Below the pieces are notes generated by a model. The model was not told where the DNA came from and made no database searches. It was given only the letters and a program-made list of their open reading frames with translations. A stretch of 61,706 bases of DNA from Pseudomonadota bacterium (lineage in GTDB: Bacteria; Myxococcota_A; Polyangia; Polyangiales; Polyangiaceae): positions 1 to 61,706 of the forward strand of contig JAEYVE010000210.1 in assembly GCA_023432025.1 (NCBI GenBank). The letters run 5' to 3'. Shown piece after piece: positions 25,673 to 35,152 of this stretch. A program made the translations under genes and the position numbers. The first letter of the stretch is position 1. Each line of letters begins with the position of its first letter.

Positions 25673-26806
25673 ATGGCCGGCTTCCAATTGGTCGAAACAC
25701 CGAGCGCGCTCGAGGCTGCCGCGCAAGCCCTGCGCGGGGCGGATACGCTCTTCGTCGACACCGAGTTCGAGTCGACGCGCGAGAGCACCCGCATCTGTCT
25801 GCTCCAAGTGCGGGCTTCGGAAGGGCAAACGTACTTGATCGACACGCTGAAGCTCGGCGCGCTCGATCCACTCCGGGAGCCCTTCTCGGCGCCCGACGTG
25901 GAATGGGTGCTCCACGCAGGGATGCAGGACGTTCACCTGCTCGTGGACCGCCTGCGGATCCCGCCGCCTCCTTCGCTTTTCGACACGCAAATTGCGTGGG
26001 CTCTCCTGAGCCCCGAGGGGTCGGTGTCGCTGGCCTATTTGTGTTTTCGGCTGCTGGGGCTGCGCAGCAGCAAGGCGCACCAGGCCGACGACTGGACACG
26101 GCGCCCGCTCGGCCCCTCGCTCCTCGAATACGCGGCTTCCGACGTGGCATACCTGGGGGAGCTGCGCGACCAGCTCGGAGAAAAGGCGCGCGCGCTCGGC
26201 CGAGAGCAAATCGTGCGGGACGCCAGCCGCGAGACCCTCTCGCCGCTCCGCGAGCCCCCACCGCCGCTGACCCTCGAGTCGTTCCGCAACGCGTGGCAAC
26301 TGGAGCCCCCCAACCAAGCAGCGCTCCGCTTCATCATCGACTGGCACAACGGCCTGTCTCGGGAAGACAAGGAGCGCGCCCCGGAAACCAAGGTCCTGCT
26401 CTCCATCGCAAGCCGTCTACCCGAGTCCGTCGATGCGCTCGCGCGCATCAAGGGCGTGCCGCGCGGCTTCTCCGAACGTCGGGGCAAGGCCTTCGTGGGT
26501 GAGCTTCAGCGCGCCGCGCAAGCGGCGCGCGCCGAGGATTTCGTGCCCATCGACCCAGCGCCGTACGCCACGTTCGAGGAGATCCGCCTCGACGGCTGGC
26601 TCTCGGCGGCGCGCGCCGAGGTCTGCGCTACGGTGAAGGCAGCTCCCGAGCTGGTCATGCCGGGACGCATTTTGAAGAACATGCACCAGGCGGTGGCGCT
26701 GGCCGGGCGCGGCGAAGCCGCGCTGGACGTGCTCTCTGGATGGCGGAGGGCGCTGGTCGAAGAGGCGTTTCTTGGGTTTTGCAAGGGAAAGCCTGCTCCG
26801 CTATGA
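25673..26806 (+). CDS. rnd: ribonuclease D
   Basis: 377 residues. The DEDDy 3'-5' exonuclease domain has VDTEFES (Asp29, Glu31), HAGMQDVHLL (Asp86) and EYAASDVAYL (Tyr153, Asp157), the four acids and tyrosine that hold two metals. A helical HRDC domain follows at about 215-295 (RFIIDWHNGLSREDKER, LARIKGVP). The enzyme trims the 3' ends of tRNA precursors and other structured RNA. The start is ATG 25673 with GAGG 9 bases upstream; the longer frame is not needed. apaG follows closely. Confidence 0.93.
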   Translation: MAGFQLVETPSALEAAAQALRGADTLFVDTEFESTRESTRICLLQVRASEGQTYLIDTLKLGALDPLREPFSAPDVEWVLHAGMQDVHLLVDRLRIPPPPSLFDTQIAWALLSPEGSVSLAYLCFRLLGLRSSKAHQADDWTRRPLGPSLLEYAASDVAYLGELRDQLGEKARALGREQIVRDASRETLSPLREPPPPLTLESFRNAWQLEPPNQAALRFIIDWHNGLSREDKERAPETKVLLSIASRLPESVDALARIKGVPRGFSERRGKAFVGELQRAAQAARAEDFVPIDPAPYATFEEIRLDGWLSAARAEVCATVKAAPELVMPGRILKNMHQAVALAGRGEAALDVLSGWRRALVEEAFLGFCKGKPAPL

Positions 26807-26852
26807 GCCGGGGTCGGCGCTCGGTGGACCGACGTGGAGCGGACGGGGACTC

Positions 26853-27266
26853 GTGACGGGAAAGCAATTCATCAGTCAGTCGGAAGCGGTCACGCGCGGC
26901 GTGAAGGTCGTCGTACGCGCGCGTTACTCGGAGGAGCACTCCGACCTCCAAAAGCCGATCTGGTTTTTTCTCTACACCATCACGATTTCGAACGAGGGGC
27001 ACGAAACCGTGCGCCTGCTGAATCGCCACTGGATCATCACCGACGCAAACGGCGAGATCGAAGAGGTTCAAGGCCCTGGCGTCATCGGTGAACAACCGAC
27101 GCTCGAGCCTGGCGAGAGCTTCCAGTACACCTCCGGTTGTCCGCTCGGCACGCCGTTCGGCTCGATGCACGGCACCTACGACATGCTGGTGCTGCGGACC
27201 GGAGAGCACTTCGACGCAGAAATCGCCGGGTTTGCGCTTCGTAAGGACGCCGCGCAAGTCAACTGA
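26853..27266 (+). CDS. apaG: ApaG family protein
   Basis: 137 residues from GTG 26853. It matches ApaG: SEAVTRGVKVVVRARYSEEHS, FFLYTITISNEG, VRLLNRHWIITDANG, VQGPGVIGEQP, and YTSGCPLGTPFGSMHGTY. The fold is fibronectin III-like, and E. coli ApaG affects Co/Mg resistance and Ap4A levels by an unclear mechanism. An ATG at 26772 would overlap the rnd stop and add a non-conserved stretch, so the GTG is preferred. It is probably co-transcribed with rnd (46-base gap). Confidence 0.92.
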   Translation: MTGKQFISQSEAVTRGVKVVVRARYSEEHSDLQKPIWFFLYTITISNEGHETVRLLNRHWIITDANGEIEEVQGPGVIGEQPTLEPGESFQYTSGCPLGTPFGSMHGTYDMLVLRTGEHFDAEIAGFALRKDAAQVN

Positions 27267-27278
27267 AGGCGCGCACCA

Positions 27279-27297
27279 CGCGGCGGCCCGCGCCGCG
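27279..27297. terminator. short GC-rich hairpin between convergent genes
   Basis: CGCGGCG (27279-27285) pairs with CGCCGCG (27291-27297) around GCCCG, right between the apaG stop and the lipoprotein stop. No U-tract. Confidence 0.4.
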
Positions 27298-27298
27298 C

Positions 27299-28174
27299 TC
27301 AGCGAACTTTCAAGTCCGGCGTACAGTATTGGCCTGTGTCGTGCGTGTAGCACAAGCCGCCTTCGGTGGAGGAACAGCCCGCCGTAGCGCAGCGAGGAGG
27401 AGGCTGGCAGCCGTGTGATTGCCATGCCGCGAGCGCGCGACGTGCGGTATCGACGAGTAGGGGCTGCGCTTCGTTCACGAGGACCTCACAGCCGCACTCG
27501 TCTTCGATGACCGCCGCGCCCGAGCACTGAACGACGTCGAGCTCCGCGTTGCACCCCCTTGCCTCTCGGAGCGTGCTCTGACGGATCGCGTCGAGCTCTG
27601 CACAGGTGTCGACGGGCGACTCGCACTCCTCGGCAGAATAGCCTACGTCGAGCACGCAGGCGCCCGCGTCACAGCGAGGCGTCACGCACTCCGGCGGCAA
27701 AGCGCACACCGCGGGACAAGCGAGCTCACCTTCCGACCCGCAATTCGGCGGAAGCTCCCCACCTCGCTCTTCCCACGGCACGAGACAACGTTCCCTCGCC
27801 AGGTCCCTCTGTGAGGCAGCGATCGGAGCGGAGCAATACGGACTGAAACAAGGGGATGCCGTGTTCAGCACCGCGACGCAGTCCTCATTCACGAGACAGG
27901 CGCCCCACGCGCCGGTCCCTCCAACAGCACCGCCGCCGGGCGAGCTCCCCCCCGTCGACGGATGGCCGCCAAATGACGTGCCGCCGGTCGAGGTGCCACC
28001 CGCCGCCGCGCTGCCACCGCTGGCGCCCCCACCGACGGCCGCGCCGCCGGTCTCCCCGTCTCCCGGCGCGCCGGTTTCCGCGGCGCCCCCGCAGGCAAGA
28101 CAAGCAATGCCTAACCACGCGAGCAGCGACAGGGGCTGGCTGAGTACGAAGGAAGCGCCCATGAGCCCGAGCAT
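27299..28174 (-). CDS. Cys-rich lipoprotein with Gly/Ser/Thr linker
   Basis: 291 residues. An N-terminal signal (FVLSQPLSLLAWLGIACLAC) ends in a lipobox with the Cys of LACGG as lipidation site. A flexible stretch of GG, TGG and GGS repeats follows to about residue 90. The rest is a compact domain with roughly twenty Cys residues (ACLVNEDCVAVLN, CPAVCALPPECVTPRC, and a C-terminal GGLCYTHDTGQYCTP), probably disulfide-bonded and surface-exposed. Starts at ATG 28174 or 28162 are both possible. It is divergent from another lipoprotein gene (28257). No enzymatic motif is visible. Confidence 0.8.
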   Translation of the reverse strand: MLGLMGASFVLSQPLSLLAWLGIACLACGGAAETGAPGDGETGGAAVGGGASGGSAAAGGTSTGGTSFGGHPSTGGSSPGGGAVGGTGAWGACLVNEDCVAVLNTASPCFSPYCSAPIAASQRDLARERCLVPWEERGGELPPNCGSEGELACPAVCALPPECVTPRCDAGACVLDVGYSAEECESPVDTCAELDAIRQSTLREARGCNAELDVVQCSGAAVIEDECGCEVLVNEAQPLLVDTARRALAAWQSHGCQPPPRCATAGCSSTEGGLCYTHDTGQYCTPDLKVR

Positions 28175-28256
28175 ACCCCGAACACTCTGTCCGAAGAGAC
28201 GCGTAACTTGGGAAGGCGGTCCACTGGGCGAGCTTTTCGGTTTACTCTGCGCGCCC

Positions 28257-30782
28257 ATGATGAGTCGCTTACGCTGGGCCTCGGGAGCCTTGATGGCCGT
28301 AGGTGTCGGGCAAATGCTCGCCCTTGCCTGTTCGTCGCCGGGCCAAGGGGACCCCATTTCGTACCCCGGCGGGGACGAAGTGGCGGGGACAGGCGGCGAA
28401 GGCGGTTTGCCCAGCGGACTCGGGGTGGGAGAAAGCTGCGGGGGGAGCGGAAAGAGCTGTCGACCGGGCCTCACCTGCGAGGACGGTGAGTGTGCGCCGG
28501 CGGGCACCCGCGCGCTGGGCCAGTCGTGTCTCATCGGCCCCGAGTGCGCCGACGGCCTCGCTTGCGCGCTCGGCACGTGCGTCTCCGCTGGAGAAGGCGA
28601 AGCGGGCGACGCCTGCAGGTCCGACGTCGATTGCCAGGCTGGTTTGCGCTGCGGGCTGCGCGGGCTATCGGCCTCGTGTGTCGACAGCGGCACGGGTGAT
28701 CTCGGCCAGAGCTGCGTGACACACGCCGAGTGTTACGGGGGCTTGTACTGCTCGGCAGGCGAGTGTTCGGTGCCCGTGCCTCCGCTCGGCGTGCCGCTGT
28801 GGGAGGGCGTTCGATGCGACGCCCCCACGAAGGGCGCCGTGCGCGCCTATTTCGAGGTTCCTGGAGCCGAGGGCGCGGACGAAGGAGATTTCTTCCGCTT
28901 GCCGTTCCCGAGCGACGTTCGTCTAAAGAACGATAGGCCCGATCTCTCCGGTTTTCCGACGCCAGGCCCCGAGCTCTGGGGCGTCGATTTGGTCGAACGC
29001 TACGTGGACCGCCTCGAGCGCGAGGGTGATCGCTGGAGCGGCAACGGCACGGTGGTGTTCCGGTTCTCGGGGAACGTGAACTTCGAAACCCTGAAGCTCG
29101 ATGGAGATCGAAGATCCGTCGTGTTCGTGGACCTCACCGCGCGTGAAGACGGTCACGTACAGCCCATCGATCGACTGGGGCTCAGTTGGTCCGCTGGCGG
29201 GGGCAGAACCAAGTACGTGTGCCACAACTGGCTCGCCGTGCGTCCACCGCTGGGGGCGGTGCTCCAGCCGAACCACACGTACGCGGTGTGGATTACCACG
29301 GACGCGCGCGACGAAAACGGCGACGCCCTCGAGCGCTCGCCGAACTTCGCGGCGATGCTGGACGACGCGCCGCCGAGCGACGCCACGCTGGCGGCGGCTC
29401 ACGCGGTTTACGAGCCGCTGCGCACCTATCTCCGCGACTACTTCGAGGACGGAAGCGCTCGCCCCATCGACCCGAGCGCGCTCTTGAACGCGACGGTCTT
29501 CACGGTGGGCGATACGGTGAAGCCTCTGGCCGATTTGGCCCAAGCCGTCGCGGACGCGCCTCCGCCCCAAGCGGGCGACTGGGTCAAATGCGGAGGAGAC
29601 GCTCCCTCCCCGTGCGCCCAAGCGGACGGCGACCGCGCCTGCGGCGAAGGAACGGCCGACTACGACGAATACCAAACACTCGTGACGCTGCCCGTCTTCC
29701 AGGAAGGCGAGGCACCTTACATGGAGTCCGGCGGCGGCATCGACGTGAGCAGCGGCCCCGTGCGCACCGAGCAGGTTTGCGCGGCCCTCAGCGTGCCGCG
29801 AGGAGCGGCCCCCGCCGCGGGGTGGCCCCTCGCCATCTACGCGCACGGAACGGGCGGCTCCTATCGCAGTCACCTCGTGCCTGCAGTCGCGGGTGAGCTC
29901 GCACAAGCCACTCCCCGATTCGCGGTGCTCGGCATCGACCAGGTGCAACACGGAACGCGTCGCGGCGACTCGACCGAAGAACCCGACCAGCTCTTCTTCA
30001 ACTTCGTGAATCCGGATGCGGCCCGCGGCAACCCGATGCAAGGAGCTGCTGACCAACTCTCCCTCTTGCGTCTCGCCAAGACGCTCGGAACGGTGACCAC
30101 CGCCGGGGGCTCGTTCGCGATCGATGCCGACAAAGTCGTCTTTTACGGGCACTCCCAGGGCGCAACCCACGGCAGTTTGATGCTTCCGTACTCGGACTTT
30201 CCTGGCGCAGTTCTCAGCGGAAACGGCGGTAGCCTCTTGCACGCGCTGCTCACCAAGACCAACCCCGTGAACATCGCCGGCGCGCTGCCCCTCGTTCTTC
30301 AAGACGTGACGCTCGGTTCGGATGGAGCTCCGACTCTTGCCATGGGAGAAGCCCACCCGGCGCTCACGCTCTTGCAGCAATGGATCGACCCAGCCGATCC
30401 GCTGAACCTGGCGCCGCTCGTGCTGCTTCGTCCCGCTGCGGGGAGCACGCCGAAACACGTCTTTCAAACCTTCGGCTTGAACGACACCTACTCCCCGCCC
30501 CAGACGCTCGCTGCGTACACCTTTGCCGCCGGCCTCGAGCTCGCCAAAGCGCCCTCGGGCGTGACACCCACCGGCGACGACCGGCTCGGGTTGACCTCTC
30601 AGGACCAAATCTCGGGCAACTTCACGCTTTCCGAGAGCAGCTTCACGGGTGCCGTGCGTCAGTACGCGCCGCCCCCAGGACGCGATGGACACTTCGTCGT
30701 GTCCGACGTGCCCGAGGCGCGGCGAGACGTCGTTGGCTTCCTCGAAAGCCTCGCCACGGAAACTCTGCCCAGCGTCCCTTGA
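28257..30782 (+). CDS. lipoprotein with Cys-rich modules and alpha/beta-hydrolase domain
   Basis: 841 residues. A signal ending LALACSS gives a lipobox. Three or four Cys-rich modules of about 40 residues (GESCGGSGKSCRPGLTCEDGEC type) occupy about 55-170. The remaining two-thirds is a hydrolase-like domain: YAHGTGGSYRSH near 527 (oxyanion loop) and YGHSQGATHG near 630 (nucleophile Ser in GxSxG), followed by a late His in GRDGHF. The catalytic triad is plausible but the acid is not assigned. This is likely an outer-membrane or surface esterase/lipase. Start is ATG 28257; the longer frame is antisense to the neighbouring lipoprotein. Confidence 0.82.
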   Translation: MMSRLRWASGALMAVGVGQMLALACSSPGQGDPISYPGGDEVAGTGGEGGLPSGLGVGESCGGSGKSCRPGLTCEDGECAPAGTRALGQSCLIGPECADGLACALGTCVSAGEGEAGDACRSDVDCQAGLRCGLRGLSASCVDSGTGDLGQSCVTHAECYGGLYCSAGECSVPVPPLGVPLWEGVRCDAPTKGAVRAYFEVPGAEGADEGDFFRLPFPSDVRLKNDRPDLSGFPTPGPELWGVDLVERYVDRLEREGDRWSGNGTVVFRFSGNVNFETLKLDGDRRSVVFVDLTAREDGHVQPIDRLGLSWSAGGGRTKYVCHNWLAVRPPLGAVLQPNHTYAVWITTDARDENGDALERSPNFAAMLDDAPPSDATLAAAHAVYEPLRTYLRDYFEDGSARPIDPSALLNATVFTVGDTVKPLADLAQAVADAPPPQAGDWVKCGGDAPSPCAQADGDRACGEGTADYDEYQTLVTLPVFQEGEAPYMESGGGIDVSSGPVRTEQVCAALSVPRGAAPAAGWPLAIYAHGTGGSYRSHLVPAVAGELAQATPRFAVLGIDQVQHGTRRGDSTEEPDQLFFNFVNPDAARGNPMQGAADQLSLLRLAKTLGTVTTAGGSFAIDADKVVFYGHSQGATHGSLMLPYSDFPGAVLSGNGGSLLHALLTKTNPVNIAGALPLVLQDVTLGSDGAPTLAMGEAHPALTLLQQWIDPADPLNLAPLVLLRPAAGSTPKHVFQTFGLNDTYSPPQTLAAYTFAAGLELAKAPSGVTPTGDDRLGLTSQDQISGNFTLSESSFTGAVRQYAPPPGRDGHFVVSDVPEARRDVVGFLESLATETLPSVP

Positions 30783-30788
30783 AGCGAA

Positions 30789-30813
30789 GCGGGCGCTCCT
30801 TCGGAGCGCCCGC
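30789..30813. terminator. 11-bp perfect hairpin between convergent genes
   Basis: GCGGGCGCTCC (30789-30799) pairs with GGAGCGCCCGC (30803-30813) around TTC. It lies right after the hydrolase stop and before the phosphatase stop. No U-tract. Confidence 0.6.
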
Positions 30814-30825
30814 GCGCGGCGTTGC

Positions 30826-31305
30826 TCAGAGCGAGTGCTCGCGGCGCACGTACTCGAGCAGCGCCGCGCACGCGACCTCACACAAGTCCAGCACCTCTTC
30901 GAACCCCTCCGGGCCGCCGTAGTACGGGTCCGGCACGGGCGCTCTCGCAAACGCCTCACCCTCGAACGAGCGCAAGAGGCGCAGCTTGCTCGCATCGACG
31001 GAGGGAGGCTTGATCTGCGAGAGATCGCCCCAGTTACTGCCGTCCATCGCGACCACGTAGTCGAAGCGCTCCCAGTCCGCGGCGCGGAACTGCTTGGCGC
31101 GGCTCTTCAAGTGAATGCCTCGTCGCGCGGCCGCGTCGATGGCGCGCCCGTCCGGGAGCTTACCGGTGTGGTAGTCCGCCGTGCCGGCGCTCTCCACGTG
31201 AATGCGGTCCTGGAGGCCCGCCGCCTCGACCAGGCCTCGCATTACCCCCTCGGCGGTGGGTGAGCGGCAGATGTTTCCCAGACAAACGAAGCAAATGCGA
31301 ATCAT
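30826..31305 (-). CDS. low-molecular-weight protein-tyrosine phosphatase
   Basis: A 159-residue cytosolic phosphatase. The P-loop CLGNICRS has catalytic Cys8 and Arg14, and the general acid lies in DPYYGG, as in the LMW-PTP family. It removes phosphate from Tyr, and in some members from arginine or arsenate (the arsenate reductase branch usually lacks this P-loop form). The start is ATG 31305, giving MIRICFVCLGNICRS. It follows the Ycf46-type ATPase by 14 bases, so both belong to one transcript; a functional link between them is inference. Confidence 0.93.
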   Translation of the reverse strand: MIRICFVCLGNICRSPTAEGVMRGLVEAAGLQDRIHVESAGTADYHTGKLPDGRAIDAAARRGIHLKSRAKQFRAADWERFDYVVAMDGSNWGDLSQIKPPSVDASKLRLLRSFEGEAFARAPVPDPYYGGPEGFEEVLDLCEVACAALLEYVRREHSL

Positions 31306-31319
31306 GGCGTAGTGCGGGC

Positions 31320-32879
31320 TCAGTCTGCCGAGACTGTACGCCCGCGAGCCCAACTACGCAGCTCCTCGACGCGCTCGCGCGCAGTGACCGAGAGCGGATG
31401 GGTCTCGCTGATTTCCCGGCGCAGGAGCTCACTCGTCAGCTCCTTTTCTTCGGCGAACGCCGTGTACAGACCCGACACCACGACCTGCTCGATCTCGGCG
31501 CCGCTGAACCCCTCCGTTTCCCGCGCGAGTTGGGCCACGTCGAACGACGTGGGCGCACAGCCGCGCTTCGCCAAGTGGAGCGCGAAAATGTGCTCCCGCA
31601 CCTCGACGGAGGGCAAATCGAGAAAGAAAATTTCGTCGAAGCGCCCCTTGCGCAAGAGCTCCGGTGGCAAGCCCGAAATGTCGTTGGCCGTCGCCAAGAC
31701 GAACACTGCGTCTTTCTTCTCTTGGAGCCAAGTGAGAAAGGAGCCGAACACGCGGCGCGTCGTGCCGCCGTCGTTGTCTCCGGCGCTCGAGAAGGCCTTT
31801 TCGACTTCGTCGATCCAGAGCACCACTGGCGCGACGGCTTCCGCGGTGTGAATGGCTCGACGCAGGTTCTGCTCGGTTTCCCCGAAGTACTTGCGATAGA
31901 GCGACGACGGATCGAGCCGCACCAGTGGGAGCCGCCAGCTCGCGGCGATCGCGCGAGCGCACGAGCTCTTGCCGCACCCCTGCACCCCCGTGAGCAGGAG
32001 ACCGCGTGGCGGCGTCAAGCCGCGCGCACGCGCGGCGTCGGGGTCCCGAAACGCACGTCTGCGTTTTTCGAGCCAGTCACGCAGCCGCGCCAGGCCGGCC
32101 ACTTCGGCCGCCTCCGCGTTCACCGGGATGTACTCGAGCACACCGGTTCGCTCGATGGCGCGACGCTTGGAGTGCATGACCGCGGCGATGTCCGCGCGAC
32201 AAAGACGCCCATCCTCGACGATGGCTTGCGTCACGATCTTTCGCACCTCGTAAAACGGCAGCCCCTTCAAGTGATCGAGGAGCTCGGCCACGTCTTCGCT
32301 CGTGAGCTCCACACGCACCGGCATGCGAGACTTGACGTCCGCGAGCACGGCCGCGACGTACCGGTGGTACACGTCTCGCCCCGGCGGGTGCAGGCGCAGT
32401 GAGGTAAAGAGACGCGCCACGTCCTGTGGAAGGTCCGCAGGCGCGCCGAGCATGACTACGGCGCCGCGGTGCCCCGAGAGCACGTCGTGGACTTCGCGCA
32501 GGCGCGCGAGCACCTCCGACCGATCGAAGTACCGAGGCAGATCGCTCAGGTAAGCAATGGTTTCGGCGTTCGCGCTGGAGAGGTGCGCCAAGCACTGCTC
32601 CGGAGGCTCCGTCTTGTAGATGGCCGAGAGCTCTCCGCCACCGACGCGCGACAGCCCCCGGTGCGCGCTCCAGCGCAAGTAGGGCATGTCGAGCCGTACC
32701 GCCACGTGCTCGAGCAGGGCGTGAACGCGACCCTCCTCCAGCGTGTCCACCAGAATGAGCGGGTGGTGAGAACGAATGAGCAGCTCGAGCTCCGCGACGT
32801 CTTCGTCCAACACGGGAACGGCAAGCGCTCCGCGCGAACGCGACGAGGAGCTTTCTGGCGTGGGTGAGACCGGACGCAC
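31320..32879 (-). CDS. AAA ATPase of the Ycf46 type
   Basis: A 519-residue protein. The N-terminal 250 residues (LELLIRSHHPLILVDT, SDLPRYF, APADLPQDVARLF) resemble the degenerate first module of Ycf46-like proteins. The second is an active AAA+ domain: Walker A GVQGCGKSS near 300, Walker B VVLWIDEVEKAF near 350, a sensor ATANDISGLPPELLRKGRFDE (landmark, about 390) with arginine finger. Ycf46 is widespread in cyanobacteria and other bacteria; in cyanobacteria it is implicated in CO2 uptake and photosynthesis regulation, but its role here is unknown. It is in an operon with the tyrosine phosphatase. Confidence 0.88.
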   Translation of the reverse strand: MRPVSPTPESSSSRSRGALAVPVLDEDVAELELLIRSHHPLILVDTLEEGRVHALLEHVAVRLDMPYLRWSAHRGLSRVGGGELSAIYKTEPPEQCLAHLSSANAETIAYLSDLPRYFDRSEVLARLREVHDVLSGHRGAVVMLGAPADLPQDVARLFTSLRLHPPGRDVYHRYVAAVLADVKSRMPVRVELTSEDVAELLDHLKGLPFYEVRKIVTQAIVEDGRLCRADIAAVMHSKRRAIERTGVLEYIPVNAEAAEVAGLARLRDWLEKRRRAFRDPDAARARGLTPPRGLLLTGVQGCGKSSCARAIAASWRLPLVRLDPSSLYRKYFGETEQNLRRAIHTAEAVAPVVLWIDEVEKAFSSAGDNDGGTTRRVFGSFLTWLQEKKDAVFVLATANDISGLPPELLRKGRFDEIFFLDLPSVEVREHIFALHLAKRGCAPTSFDVAQLARETEGFSGAEIEQVVVSGLYTAFAEEKELTSELLRREISETHPLSVTARERVEELRSWARGRTVSAD

Positions 32880-32977
32880 GAAGCGTGAGTATAGCGCGTA
32901 TTTCCCTGTCGCGCGGGACCTGATTCAGCGAGCCAATCACGCCTCGTTCGGTGGAGGCGGCGCGGCGCCTGCCTCCG

Positions 32978-33976
32978 CTACTTGATGACGACGGGCGAGT
33001 ACCAGCAGACGACTTCGATGTCGAAAGGCGCCGTGAGCTGCCAACCATCCTCGGCGAGCTCCAGCTGACCGCGCAGGGTGAGCGGCGCCCCGTCCTCGAG
33101 CAAGTCGACCGGAGGAACGTACTCCTCGATCGACAAGGTGCCCGTCGCCTCGATCTGCTCCGAATAGTACGGGCCCGAGCCGATGCTTGCCGTGTTCTCG
33201 AGATAACGCGTCGCGAACACCTGCATGCCTTCACCGGACACGAGCTGCCCGCCCGACTCCGGGTCTTCACTGATGGAAACACCCAGCACCAGCGGCCCGT
33301 CCTCCCACGTGCCACGAAAGACGATCGTCATGAACTCGGGGCGCGTGGAGCCGGTGGTGTAGCTGACCCAAGCTTGGTCCAAAGACACGTCGCCCCAAGG
33401 CGACGGCCCCGAAGCGACGATGGCCACTGCGCCCACCATACACTCGGCTGGCGAACCGCGCGTCACCCAATCCCCGGGCGGAAGCTGCACCGTGGGCAGG
33501 CTGCCGCCCGTCGCTGAACTTCCCGGACCACCCGCGCCAGAGCCGCCCGTTCCTGCGCCGCCCGTGCCCGAGTCGCCCTGAAGGGGGACACGACAGAGGC
33601 CGGTGACGCAGCGCAGATCCTCACGAATGTCCGCGCACTCCGAGTCCCCCACGCACTCGGCCACGCACACGGCGCTCGTCACCGGGCCACACGTGGCGCT
33701 GTCGGGAGCAGCGCACGTAGCTCCGGGAAACGTGCAGGCCGACTGCGTTTCGCACCGGATGGTGCACTGACCACACTCGCACGACATGGCGCCGGCGCAG
33801 TCCTCGTCACTCCCGCAAGAAATCAGCCAATTGCTGTTGCTGCCGGAGTCGTCGACGGCTTGGCCGCACGCCGGACTCAAGCAAAAGAGGTAGCCGAGGC
33901 CCACCGCGAACCAAGCGCGACAGGCGCGACGAATCGAGCCCGCTCCTGCTTCTGTCGTCGAATGACTTCGCCTCAT
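32978..33976 (-). CDS. Cys-rich lipoprotein with Gly-rich linker
   Basis: 332 residues. A basic n-region and hydrophobic AVGLGYLFCLSPACGQ give a lipobox at Cys (SPAC). Then comes a Cys-rich module of about 90 residues (CGSDEDCAGAMSCECGQC and similar), a TGGAGTGGSGAGG linker near 135-160, and a C-terminal beta-rich domain of about 165 residues without known motif. The layout matches other surface lipoproteins here. The ATG at 33976 has GGGGTGG upstream. Function unknown. Confidence 0.78.
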   Translation of the reverse strand: MRRSHSTTEAGAGSIRRACRAWFAVGLGYLFCLSPACGQAVDDSGSNSNWLISCGSDEDCAGAMSCECGQCTIRCETQSACTFPGATCAAPDSATCGPVTSAVCVAECVGDSECADIREDLRCVTGLCRVPLQGDSGTGGAGTGGSGAGGPGSSATGGSLPTVQLPPGDWVTRGSPAECMVGAVAIVASGPSPWGDVSLDQAWVSYTTGSTRPEFMTIVFRGTWEDGPLVLGVSISEDPESGGQLVSGEGMQVFATRYLENTASIGSGPYYSEQIEATGTLSIEEYVPPVDLLEDGAPLTLRGQLELAEDGWQLTAPFDIEVVCWYSPVVIK

Positions 33977-34159
33977 GTGACCACCCCAAGGCCTACGCTC
34001 GTCTTGCCCTCGCGAGCGAACGAGCTTTCTCCACCCCGAACCCACCGGCGCGCCTTCGAAGCGCGCGTCTTAGCCCAAGCTCCAGACCGCGCGCACGATC
34101 GCGCACCGAGCACCGATCGGCAAGCCCGCCGCGACCACCTCGCGCCTCGGCGGGCCGAG

Positions 34160-35152
34160 TCACGTAGCCTCCTCGTTCGGTTCGCCTTCTTCCTCTTCGA
34201 CGTTCTGACCGAAATAGAAGGTGACACGCTTCCTCGTCTTGGCGTGCGCTGCGCGTTCGCGATTGACCTTTTCGACTCGCGACCACAGCTCGTTCACTTC
34301 GCGGCGCACGCGCGACAGTGTGTCGAACACTTCCTGTTCGTGAGGGTGCCCCGGTTCAATCTCGAAGGTGAGCGTGGCGCCCCCAATCACGTCCGCTTCG
34401 CCGGAGCGCGGCGCGCCGCGCCCCACCTTGGCGGCCACCGCGCGCGCCATTGCGCTGAAGTGGTCGAAGACGGCTGCCTCCCAACCGAGCTCGGCGCCGA
34501 CCGGCACCAAGAACGTCTCGGCGCGGTAGGAGCCGTTCACCTTGCGGACTCGGCCTTCCGCAACGAGCGCCGCCACGGCCGCTTCGATCGCGCTTTCGGC
34601 CACCCCCAGACTCTGCGCCAAGTCCTCCACGCTCAGAGGCGCGCGGTAAAGGGCGTGCCACGTTAGCGCGCGCACGGACTCTTCTCGGCCGCTCTGCGCC
34701 ACCCGCGCTCGGTCGGACTCCGAGGACAGGCCGTAGACCGTGCCCATCCCCTTTCCGGTCGCGTAAATGAGGCCTTCACTCGCCAAGTCGCTGAGCACCG
34801 CGGCCACGCTCGGTTCGGGGTCGTTGCGAAAACGCTCGAAGAGCCGCTCTCGGGTGACGCTGCCTTGATCCGCCAAGAAGTCGAGCACCGCTTCCCACAG
34901 CGTGCGGCTCCGCACCGAAGCGCTCTCGGTCAGGCGTTGCACCTTTTTTTGGTAGCTGCGCAGCGCGAGACCGAACATGTCGGCCACGACCTTGCGGCCC
35001 ACGCCTTGAGCCTCGATCTCCGACGCCAGCTCGAGAAACACGCGATCGGCGACGTGGGCGAGGGGCGCACGAATGCCCGCGCTCGTCGAGAGCTGTGCAA
35101 TCAGCACCGTGGTTTGCCGCACGATGGCGTCGATGAGGACCTTGGCGTCCAC
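34160..35152 (-). CDS. hypothetical protein with two winged-helix-like segments
   Basis: 330 residues, soluble. After an N-terminal helical part (IDAIVRQTTVLIAQL) come two helix-turn-helix-like segments: RSRTLWEAVLDFLADQG with SVAAVLSDLASEGLIY (about 80-140) and LSVEDLAQSLGVAE with AAVAALVAEGRVRKV (about 170-220). The C-terminal part ends in helical VFDTLSRVRREVNELWSRVEKVN and an acidic tail EEEEGEPNEEA. It may bind DNA. No catalytic motif is seen. Such proteins are common in deltaproteobacteria-like genomes without assigned function. Confidence 0.6.
   Translation of the reverse strand: MDAKVLIDAIVRQTTVLIAQLSTSAGIRAPLAHVADRVFLELASEIEAQGVGRKVVADMFGLALRSYQKKVQRLTESASVRSRTLWEAVLDFLADQGSVTRERLFERFRNDPEPSVAAVLSDLASEGLIYATGKGMGTVYGLSSESDRARVAQSGREESVRALTWHALYRAPLSVEDLAQSLGVAESAIEAAVAALVAEGRVRKVNGSYRAETFLVPVGAELGWEAAVFDHFSAMARAVAAKVGRGAPRSGEADVIGGATLTFEIEPGHPHEQEVFDTLSRVRREVNELWSRVEKVNRERAAHAKTRKRVTFYFGQNVEEEEGEPNEEAT

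Noticed and set aside
28923..30995. Long open frame of 690 codons on the minus strand opposite the hydrolase lipoprotein
   Set aside because: Typical antisense shadow in high-GC DNA: no recognisable domains, Arg/Gly/Val-rich, and the plus strand has a clear signal peptide and catalytic motifs.
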